Below, one piece after another: positions 17,351-24,808 of a stretch of DNA of 64,000 bases. The stretch is from Hyphomicrobiales bacterium. Lineage in GTDB: Bacteria > Pseudomonadota > Alphaproteobacteria > Rhizobiales > Rhizobiaceae. The notes beneath the pieces were generated by a model that was given only the letters and a program-made list of their open reading frames with translations, was not told where the DNA came from and made no database searches. The DNA is taken from assembly GCA_900466945.1 (NCBI GenBank), contig UBNV01000021.1:274206-338205 (forward strand), given 5' to 3'. How positions within the stretch are numbered: position 1 is the stretch's first letter; the number at the start of each line of letters is the position of its first letter. The position numbers and the translations under genes are program-made.

Positions 17351-18232
17351 ATGAGCGTGGAACTGATCGAACGAGACCTTCTTCTGGCAAATCCGACGGC
17401 CGTGCCGCTCGGACAATCAGCATCCCGAGACATCCTCGGGCGCATCGGCAATCTCGAAACCCGCATTGCCCGCACCGAGCGCGAGATCGACGCGGCCCAG
17501 GCCGTGCGCTACCGTGTTTTCGTCGAGGAAATGAAGGCGCAGGTCTGCGTCGAAGATGCCCGCCGCGGCCGGGAAATCGACAGCTGGGATTCACTCTGCG
17601 ATCATCTTCTGGTTCTTGACCGCTCGATCGACGGCGACGCCGAAGACCAGATCGTCGGGACCTACCGCCTGCTGCGCCATGAAGTGGCGATCGCCCATGG
17701 CGGCTTCTATTCTGGTTCGGAATTCGGCGTCGACGCGCTCGTCGCCCGCCATCCGGAAAAGCGCTTCATGGAGCTCGGCCGCTCCTGCGTGCTGCCGCAG
17801 TATCGCACCAAGCGCACGGTCGAGCTGCTCTGGCAGGGCTGCTGGGCATATGCCTTGCATAACCGCATTGATGCTATGTTCGGCTGCGGCTCCTTCCCCG
17901 GCGTGCAGCCGGAAGAGCATGCGCTGGCCCTTTCTTTCCTTCACCAGAACGCCGTTGCCAAGGGCGAATGGGCGGTCGACGCGCTGCCCCATCTCTACCG
18001 CGAGATGGACCTGATGCCATCAGAAGCCGTCAATGCCCGCCGCGCGCTCTTCGCCATGCCGCCGCTGATCAAGGGTTACCTGCGTCTCGGTGCCATGGTC
18101 GGCAATGGCGCGGTGGTCGACCAGGCCTTCAACACGACAGACGTCCTGATCATCCTGCCCATCGCCAGCATATCCGGCCGCTACGTGAATTATTACGGCG
18201 CTGACGCCGGCCGCTTCGCCAGCGCCAGCTGA
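17351..18232 (+). CDS. olsB: L-ornithine N-alpha-acyltransferase (OlsB type, GNAT superfamily)
   Basis: 293 residues. It matches the OlsB family that transfers a 3-hydroxyacyl group from acyl carrier protein to ornithine, the first step of the phosphorus-free ornithine lipids made by rhizobia. Family blocks: LETRIARTEREIDAAQAVRY, then GTYRLLRHEVA and FMELGRSCVLPQYRTK. Expression in rhizobia often rises on phosphate starvation; I did not find a clear Pho box. The partner OlsA (O-acyltransferase) is not adjacent, although a PlsC-type gene lies at 34.4 kb. Confidence 0.85.
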   Translation: MSVELIERDLLLANPTAVPLGQSASRDILGRIGNLETRIARTEREIDAAQAVRYRVFVEEMKAQVCVEDARRGREIDSWDSLCDHLLVLDRSIDGDAEDQIVGTYRLLRHEVAIAHGGFYSGSEFGVDALVARHPEKRFMELGRSCVLPQYRTKRTVELLWQGCWAYALHNRIDAMFGCGSFPGVQPEEHALALSFLHQNAVAKGEWAVDALPHLYREMDLMPSEAVNARRALFAMPPLIKGYLRLGAMVGNGAVVDQAFNTTDVLIILPIASISGRYVNYYGADAGRFASAS

Positions 18233-18240
18233 CGATCGTC

Positions 18241-18295
18241 TCTTCTCCCCGCCGGGGAGAAGATCCCGGCAGGGAGATGAGGGGGCGGCGAAGCC
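18241..18295. repeat. Dispersed rhizobial palindromic repeat
   Basis: TCTTCTCCCC (18241-18250), loop GCC, GGGGAGAAGA (18254-18263), followed by a GATCCCGGCAGGGAGATGAGG-type flank. This combination closely resembles a short repeat I know to be common in intergenic DNA of Rhizobiaceae and relatives. It starts nine bases after olsB and may act as its transcription end. Confidence 0.7.
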
Positions 18296-18323
18296 GAACC
18301 ACAAAACCCTTAGGTTTCACCAA

Positions 18324-18551
18324 TCACCGCGAAACGACGCATCCGGCGGGAATATCTCGGCCCACGCCTGTCCGGCAGCCATCGTTCACCTCCACCCTTG
18401 CCATCCGCATCGGCACTTCCGCCACCATGGGCAGGTCCGCAAGCTCCCGAAGGCTCATTTCCCGCAAGGCAGGATGCCCCATGGGATCATGCCGCCAGTC
18501 CCGCACCACCGGGGTCACGGGTTCGCATCGTTTCCAGAAAAACTTGAACAT
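18324..18551 (-). CDS. Small hypothetical protein, 75 residues
   Basis: Not recognised. It begins MFKFFWKRCEPVTPVVRDW, continues with MGHPALREMSLRELADLPM and ends in a cysteine-containing tail. The start has GAGG about eight bases upstream (rule-like spacing), and it is divergent from the LysR gene at 18667, which could regulate it. No signal peptide or membrane span is evident. The coding call rests on the start site and context only. Confidence 0.5.
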   Translation of the reverse strand: MFKFFWKRCEPVTPVVRDWRHDPMGHPALREMSLRELADLPMVAEVPMRMARVEVNDGCRTGVGRDIPAGCVVSR

Positions 18552-18666
18552 GGCTTCGCCTCATATTCTGAAAAGAAGGTATGATGCTTCGAAAGAGGCT
18601 TCATCATCGGCTTGTAGCCTGCGAAATTCAATTGAGTTTTGCCCTCGTCGTCTATAGCTTTGCTAT

Positions 18667-19584
18667 ATGAAGAACCTCAATCAGGTGCATCTGAACGGCC
18701 TGCGCGCTGTCGAAGCCGTCGCCCGCCTCGGCTCGCTCCAGGCGGCGGCGGAAGAGCTGGGCGTCTCCATCGGCGCCGTCAGCCAGCAGGTGATCAAGAC
18801 CGAACAGCAGCTCGGCCGACCGCTCTTCGAGCGCACCAGTCGTGGCATGGTCCCGGTCGAAACGGCGACCGACGTGCTGGCACGTCTGTCGGATGGCTTC
18901 CGCCACCTCTCGGGGGCCCTGGCCCTTGCCAGACGCAGCGACGAGAGCGTGCTGACAATCTCCGTCGCCCCTGTCTTTGCCGCTCGTTGGCTCGTCCACC
19001 GCATTCCCGCCTTTTCGGAACGCTTCCCGGAAATAGGCCTACGCATCGACGCGAACGACCGCCTGACCGATGCCAGCCAGACGGATGTCGATCTCCGGAT
19101 CCGTGTCGGACGCGGCCACTGGCCGGGTTTCAAGGCTGAAGTCATCCTGGAGCAACGCGTCGCACCCCTCTGCACACCGGCCATGGCCGAAAAACTGCGT
19201 GAACCGGCCGATATCCTCGACCTGCCGAAGGTCATCGATGGCAGGGCCATGTTTACCTGGGATGTCTGGCTATCGGCGGTCGGTCTTGAAGGCGCCGAGA
19301 TCAAGGCGCGCCATACATTCAGCGAGGCTTCGCTTTGCCTCGACGCAACCATCGCGGGGCAGGGGGTAATGCTCGCCTGGCAAACGATCGCGTCGCATCA
19401 GCTGCAGCACGGCCAGCTCGTCGCGCCCTTTGGACCTGCGGTCAAAACAGGCTTCGGCCACTACTTCGTGACCGCAGAGAATGCGAGGCGCTCCGACAAG
19501 GTGGAGAAGTTCAAGCGCTGGCTGAAGCGGGAGATCGAGGACGACATGGAGCGGCTGGCAAAAGCCGCTCCGGTCTTCGCTTAA
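18667..19584 (+). CDS. LysR-family transcriptional regulator (GcvA-like)
   Basis: 305 residues. The N-terminal helix-turn-helix begins NQVHLNGLRAVEAVARLGSL and includes AAEELGVSIGAVSQQVIKTE; the effector-binding domain resembles the GcvA/AmpR subgroup. The target is unknown; the divergent 75-residue gene is a candidate. The ATG lacks a clear ribosome-binding site. Its stop codon overlaps the stop of the convergent malic-enzyme gene by three bases within TTAA. Confidence 0.9.
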   Translation: MKNLNQVHLNGLRAVEAVARLGSLQAAAEELGVSIGAVSQQVIKTEQQLGRPLFERTSRGMVPVETATDVLARLSDGFRHLSGALALARRSDESVLTISVAPVFAARWLVHRIPAFSERFPEIGLRIDANDRLTDASQTDVDLRIRVGRGHWPGFKAEVILEQRVAPLCTPAMAEKLREPADILDLPKVIDGRAMFTWDVWLSAVGLEGAEIKARHTFSEASLCLDATIAGQGVMLAWQTIASHQLQHGQLVAPFGPAVKTGFGHYFVTAENARRSDKVEKFKRWLKREIEDDMERLAKAAPVFA

Positions 19585-21866
19585 TCCGCAGCGTTATAGG
19601 CCGCGATTGCCGCCATGTTGACGATATCGCTGTCCTTGGCGCCCATCTGCGCGATCTGTACCGATTTTTCGAGGCCGATGAGCAGCGGACCCATCACGGT
19701 GAGCCCGCCCAGTTCCTGCAGCATCTTGGTCGAGATCGCCGCCGAATGGATCGCCGGCATGACCAGCACATTGGCCGTGCCCGACAGGCGGCAGAATGGA
19801 TACTGCTCCATGCGATGTTGGTTGAGCGCAATGTCGGCGCCCATCTCGCCATCATATTCGAAGGACACTCCGCGCCGGTCGAGGATCTTCACGGCTTCCC
19901 GCACGCGTTCGGAGCGTTCGCCGGTCGGATGGCCGAAGGTGGAATAGGCAAGCAGTGCCACCCGTGGCTCAAGCCCCAGGCTGAGGGCCACGCCAGCTGC
20001 CTCTTCCGCGATGTCGGCCAGTTCGTCCGCCGTCGGCATGTCATGCACGGCGGTATCGGCGACCACGATCGTGCGGCCACGCGCCAGTGCCAGCGACACC
20101 CCGATCACCCGGTGCCCGGGGGCCGTGTCAATACAGCGGCGCACGTCTTCGAGCGCCGTCGAATAATTGCGGGTCGTGCCCGTTACCATGGCGTCGGCAT
20201 CGCCCAGCGCCACCATGCAGGCGGCAAAGTGGTTGCGGTCGGTGTTGATCAGCCGCTGCGCATCGCGATGCAGATAGCCCTTCCGCTGCAGGCGGGCATA
20301 GAGATATTCGGTATAGGCCTCGACGCGGGTCGACATGCGCGCATTGACCACCTCGATGCCGGGACGGTCGAGATCGATCCCCGCCCGTTCCGCAGTCGCC
20401 TTGAGCGGTTCGTCGCGACCCAACAAGATTGCCGTGCCCAGCCCGAGATTGACGAAGGAAATCGCCGCGCGCATCACCTGTTCCTCTTCGCCTTCGGCAA
20501 AGACGACGCGCTTGGGGTGATTGCGCACATGCTCGAAAATCCGCTGCGTGGCCGCCGCAATCGGATCGCGCCGGGCCGAAAGCTCATGCGCATAGGCACC
20601 GAGATCCTCGATTTCCTTGCGCGCCACGCCGCTCTCCATCGCAGCCCGTGCCACGGCCACCGGAATGGCCGAAATCAGACGCGGATCGAAGGGCACGGGG
20701 ATGATGTATTGCGGCCCGAAGCGCGGCCGCTCGCCCTGATAGGCTGCTGCCACATCGTCAGGCACATCCTCGCGCGCCAGATCGGCAAGCGCCCGGACGG
20801 CGGCGATCTTCATCGCGTCATTGATCTGGCTTGCCCGCACATCGAGCGCACCCCGGAAAATATAGGGAAAGCCGAGAACATTGTTCACCTGGTTCGGATA
20901 GTCCGAACGCCCGGTCGCCATGATCGCATCGTCGCGGATCGCAGCCACCTCCTCCGGCGTGATCTCCGGGTCCGGATTGGCCATGGCGAAAATGATCGGG
21001 TTCGGCGCCATCGAGGCCACCATCTCGGAAGACAGCGCACCCTTCTGCGACAGCCCGAACACAACGTCGGCGCCCACCATCGCCTCGCGCAAGGTCCGCC
21101 GGTCGGTCTTCACTGCATGGGCAGACTTCCACTGGTTCATGCCTTCGGTGCGTCCCTGGAAGATCACGCCCTTGGTGTCGCAGAGAACGATGTTCTCGCC
21201 GTTGAAGCCCATCGCCTTGATCAGCTCGATACAGGCAATCGCCGCCGCCCCAGCCCCATTGCACACAAGCTTGGTCGTCTTGAAGTCGCGGCCCGTAAGC
21301 TGAAGCGCATTGATCAGGCCGGCCGCCGCAATGATCGCCGTGCCGTGCTGGTCGTCGTGAAACACCGGGATATCCATCAGCTCGCGCAGCCGGCTTTCGA
21401 TGATGAAGCAGTCCGGTGCCTTGATGTCTTCCAGATTGATGCCGCCGAAGGAGGGGCCGAGGTAACGCACGCAGTTGATAAACTCGTCGACATTCTCGGT
21501 ATCGACTTCCAGATCGATCGAATCGACATCGGCAAAGCGCTTGAACAGCACCGACTTGCCCTCCATGACCGGCTTCGAAGCCAGTGCCCCGAGATTGCCA
21601 AGCCCGAGAATGGCGGTGCCATTCGAGATGACCGCCACCATGTTGCCACGCGTGGTGTAGTCGTAAGCCGTCGCCGGATCGGCAGCGATCGCTTTGACGG
21701 GAACGGCGACACCGGGCGAATAGGCCAGCGACAGGTCGCGCTGCGTCGCCATCGGCTTGGTCGGGGTAATCTCCAGCTTTCCGGGACGCCCCTGAGAGTG
21801 AAAGTCCAGCGCTTCCTGTTCCGTCACCGAGACTTTCGTCCGGCCGGTCGTCTTCTCGTTTGCCAT
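19581..21866 (-). CDS. maeB: NADP-type malic enzyme with phosphotransacetylase-like domain
   Basis: About 761 residues. The N-terminal half is a malic enzyme (KPMATQRDLSLAYSPGVAVP, the dinucleotide-binding VCNGAGAAAIACIELIKAMG and IFAMANPDPEI), converting malate to pyruvate and CO2. The C-terminal half resembles phosphate acetyltransferase (VVFAEGEEEQVMRAA, GPLLIGLEKSVQIAQMG) and is regulatory in known members. Rhizobia carry NAD (Dme) and NADP (Tme) versions; the sequence start looks more Tme-like, but I cannot prove cofactor choice. GAGG precedes the ATG at 21866; the frame runs upstream to 21965. Confidence 0.93.
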   Translation of the reverse strand: MANEKTTGRTKVSVTEQEALDFHSQGRPGKLEITPTKPMATQRDLSLAYSPGVAVPVKAIAADPATAYDYTTRGNMVAVISNGTAILGLGNLGALASKPVMEGKSVLFKRFADVDSIDLEVDTENVDEFINCVRYLGPSFGGINLEDIKAPDCFIIESRLRELMDIPVFHDDQHGTAIIAAAGLINALQLTGRDFKTTKLVCNGAGAAAIACIELIKAMGFNGENIVLCDTKGVIFQGRTEGMNQWKSAHAVKTDRRTLREAMVGADVVFGLSQKGALSSEMVASMAPNPIIFAMANPDPEITPEEVAAIRDDAIMATGRSDYPNQVNNVLGFPYIFRGALDVRASQINDAMKIAAVRALADLAREDVPDDVAAAYQGERPRFGPQYIIPVPFDPRLISAIPVAVARAAMESGVARKEIEDLGAYAHELSARRDPIAAATQRIFEHVRNHPKRVVFAEGEEEQVMRAAISFVNLGLGTAILLGRDEPLKATAERAGIDLDRPGIEVVNARMSTRVEAYTEYLYARLQRKGYLHRDAQRLINTDRNHFAACMVALGDADAMVTGTTRNYSTALEDVRRCIDTAPGHRVIGVSLALARGRTIVVADTAVHDMPTADELADIAEEAAGVALSLGLEPRVALLAYSTFGHPTGERSERVREAVKILDRRGVSFEYDGEMGADIALNQHRMEQYPFCRLSGTANVLVMPAIHSAAISTKMLQELGGLTVMGPLLIGLEKSVQIAQMGAKDSDIVNMAAIAAYNAAD

Positions 21867-21980
21867 GCTTCCCCTCACCTTGTTGTGGGCAGCGGGCGAT
21901 CGCCATCCCATCCTGGTTGTTTTTCCTCGCCTTAAGTCGTTAGTGTTGCACGACTTCCTTTTCAAGAAAACATTGAGCCC

Positions 21981-24716
21981 GTGACGCTATATCAAGCCAC
22001 CCCGAGTGATGTCCTGAACGTCGCCGAGCTGACCTCGGAAGAGAGCCGCGCAACGGCCACTCCGATGATGGAGCAATTTATCGAGATCAAGGCCGCCAAT
22101 CCCGGCAGTCTGCTCTTCTATCGCATGGGCGATTTCTACGAGCTCTTCTTCGAGGATGCGGTCGACGCCTCGCGTGCGCTCGGCATCACGCTGACCCGGC
22201 GCGGTCAGCATCTCGGCCAGGATATCCCCATGTGCGGCGTGCCGGTGCATGCGGCGGATGATTACCTGCAGAAGCTGATCTCACTCGGCTTCCGCGTTGC
22301 GGTCTGCGAGCAGATCGAGGATCCGGCAGAGGCAAAGAAGCGCGGCTCAAAATCCGTCGTGAAGCGCGACGTTGTGCGCCTCGTTACGCCAGGCACGATC
22401 ACCGAGGACAAACTCCTCTCGCCCTTCGAATCCAATTACCTGATGGCGCTCGCCCGCATCCGGGGCGGCTCCGCTCCGCAGCTGGCGCTCGCCTGGATCG
22501 ATATCTCCACCGGCATCTTCCGCCTCGCGGAAACCACCGAGACGCGCCTGCTCGCAGACATCCTGCGCATCGAGCCGCGCGAACTGATCGTGCCGGATAC
22601 GCTGTTCCACGACGAAGAACTGAAGCCCGCCTTCGACGTGCTCGGCCGCGTCGTCGTACCCCAGCCAGGCGTGCTCTTCGACAGCGCCAGCGCCGAAGGC
22701 CGCATCGCCCGCTATTTCGGCGTCGGAACGCTCGATGGCTTCGGCGCCTTCTCCCGTGCCGAAATCGCTGCCGCCGCTGCCGCCGTCGCCTATGTCGAAA
22801 AGACCCAGATCTCCGAGCGCCCGCCGCTCGGTCTGCCCGAGCGCCAGAATGCGGCGTCCACCCTCTTCATCGACCCTGCCACTCGCGCCAATCTCGAGCT
22901 GGTCAAGACGCTGTCGGGCGAGCGCAACGGCTCGCTGCTGAAGGCGATCGACCGCACCGTCACCGGCGGCGGTGCCCGCCTGCTGGCGGAGCGCCTGATG
23001 TCGCCGCTGACCGATCCGGAAAGCATCGCCGACCGCCAGGATTCCATCGCCCATCTCCTCGCCGATGGCCTGCTCGTCGACCGCCTGCGTGACGCTCTGA
23101 AGCGCGTGCCCGATATGCCACGCGCGCTTTCCCGTCTGGCGCTTGACCGCGGCGGCCCGCGTGACCTCGGTGCCATCGTCGCCGGTCTCGCAGCCTCTGC
23201 CGAAGTTGGCCGCCTGCTTGATCCGTCCAACCTGCCGACAGAAATGTCCGAAGCCCTTGCCGACCTCGCAGCGTTGCCCGCCGATCTTGGCTCCAGCCTC
23301 GCCACCATGCTCGCCGAGGAATTGCCGCTCCTGAAGCGCGACGGCGGTTTTCTGCGCGATGGCGCCATCGCCGAGCTCGACGAACTGCGCGCACTGCGCG
23401 ACCAGTCCCGCCGGGTCATCGCCGGCCTGCAGCTGCAATATGCCGAGGAAACCGGCATCAAGTCGCTGAAGATCAAGCACAACAACGTGCTCGGCTATTT
23501 CATCGAGGTCACCGCCGGCAATGCCGGTCCGATGACCGAGGGCGACGAAGCGAAAGCCCGCTTTATCCATCGTCAGACCATGGCCAACGCCATGCGCTTC
23601 ACCACGACCGAACTCGCCGATCTCGAAAGCCGCATCGCCAATGCCGCCGGCCAGGCGCTGTCGCTGGAACTCGCAGCCTTCGACCAGATGGTCAGTCAGG
23701 TCGTCAGCGCTGCCGAGCCGATCAAGGCCGCAGCCCGCGCGCTTGCGGTCATCGATGTCGCCGCCGGCCTTGCCGCCTTGGCGGAAGAGCAGGGCTACTG
23801 CCGCCCGCTGGTCGACGATTCGAGAATGTTCGCCATCACCGCCGGCCGCCATCCGGTGGTCGAGCAGGCGCTCCGCCGCCAGGCCGCCAGCCCGTTCATC
23901 GCCAATGACTGCGATCTCTCACCCAATGACACCAAGGGCCCCGGCGCCATCTGGCTGCTGACCGGTCCCAACATGGGCGGTAAATCGACCTTCCTGCGCC
24001 AGAACGCGCTGATCGCCATCCTTGCCCAGATGGGCTCCTTCGTGCCCGCAGGTGCCGCCCATATCGGAATCGTCGACCGCCTCTTCTCCCGCGTCGGCGC
24101 CTCCGACGATCTGGCCCGTGGCCGCTCCACCTTCATGGTCGAGATGGTCGAAACGGCGGCCATCCTCAACCAGGCAACCGATCGTTCGCTCGTCATACTC
24201 GACGAGATCGGTCGCGGCACGGCCACTTTCGACGGTCTTTCAATCGCCTGGGCTGCCGTCGAGCATCTGCATGAGGCTAACCGCTGCCGCTCGCTCTTTG
24301 CCACCCATTTCCACGAGCTGACGGCGCTCTCGGAAAAGCTCGCCCGCATGTCGAACGTCACGATGCGGGTCAAGGAATGGGACGGCGACGTCATCTTCCT
24401 GCATGAGGTCGGCCCCGGATCCGCCGATCGCTCCTACGGTATCCAGGTCGCCCGTCTCGCCGGTCTGCCAGCAGCCGTTGTCGCCCGGGCCCGTGAGGTC
24501 CTGACCCGGCTGGAAGACAGCGACCGCAAGAACCCGGCCGCCCAGCTGATCGACGACCTGCCGCTTTTCCAGGTCGCCGTGCGCCGCGAGGAGATCCACA
24601 AATCCGGCCCTTCGAAGGTCGAGGAGGCCCTCCGCTCACTCGATCTCGACGACCTGACGCCTCGCCAGGCGCTTGATGCGCTCTATGATCTCAAGAAACA
24701 ACTTGGCAAGCCTTGA
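21981..24716 (+). CDS. mutS: DNA mismatch repair protein MutS
   Basis: 911 residues from a GTG start at 21981. It recognises mismatches as a dimer and recruits MutL. The mismatch-binding FYE motif is F52-Y53-E54 in RMGDFYELFFEDA. Walker A GPNMGGKS is at 662-669, followed by the ABC-type LDEIGRGTATFDG and the FATHFHEL motif. A later ATG pair at residues 29-30 is an alternative start that would still retain the FYE motif. It is 92 bases before glnD. Confidence 0.97.
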   Translation: MTLYQATPSDVLNVAELTSEESRATATPMMEQFIEIKAANPGSLLFYRMGDFYELFFEDAVDASRALGITLTRRGQHLGQDIPMCGVPVHAADDYLQKLISLGFRVAVCEQIEDPAEAKKRGSKSVVKRDVVRLVTPGTITEDKLLSPFESNYLMALARIRGGSAPQLALAWIDISTGIFRLAETTETRLLADILRIEPRELIVPDTLFHDEELKPAFDVLGRVVVPQPGVLFDSASAEGRIARYFGVGTLDGFGAFSRAEIAAAAAAVAYVEKTQISERPPLGLPERQNAASTLFIDPATRANLELVKTLSGERNGSLLKAIDRTVTGGGARLLAERLMSPLTDPESIADRQDSIAHLLADGLLVDRLRDALKRVPDMPRALSRLALDRGGPRDLGAIVAGLAASAEVGRLLDPSNLPTEMSEALADLAALPADLGSSLATMLAEELPLLKRDGGFLRDGAIAELDELRALRDQSRRVIAGLQLQYAEETGIKSLKIKHNNVLGYFIEVTAGNAGPMTEGDEAKARFIHRQTMANAMRFTTTELADLESRIANAAGQALSLELAAFDQMVSQVVSAAEPIKAAARALAVIDVAAGLAALAEEQGYCRPLVDDSRMFAITAGRHPVVEQALRRQAASPFIANDCDLSPNDTKGPGAIWLLTGPNMGGKSTFLRQNALIAILAQMGSFVPAGAAHIGIVDRLFSRVGASDDLARGRSTFMVEMVETAAILNQATDRSLVILDEIGRGTATFDGLSIAWAAVEHLHEANRCRSLFATHFHELTALSEKLARMSNVTMRVKEWDGDVIFLHEVGPGSADRSYGIQVARLAGLPAAVVARAREVLTRLEDSDRKNPAAQLIDDLPLFQVAVRREEIHKSGPSKVEEALRSLDLDDLTPRQALDALYDLKKQLGKP

Positions 24717-24808
24717 CCGGTAGAGTGCCTGTCAATCGCGCCCGAAAAGCGCTATAGCGCCACCAATCCCGGCTGATTCCCGGGTTCGCAAGAGATGATG
24801 CCGCCCCC

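Noticed and set aside
18582..18606. A TGATG...CATCA operator for the LysR regulator
   Set aside because: Only five-base arms with a 15-base spacer; too weak to list as a site.
19335..21935. An 866-codon frame antisense to the malic enzyme gene
   Set aside because: A by-product of high GC at third codon positions; no start signal and no family sequence. Similar long frames opposite glnD/murJ, plsC and the dCache receptor were dropped for the same reason.
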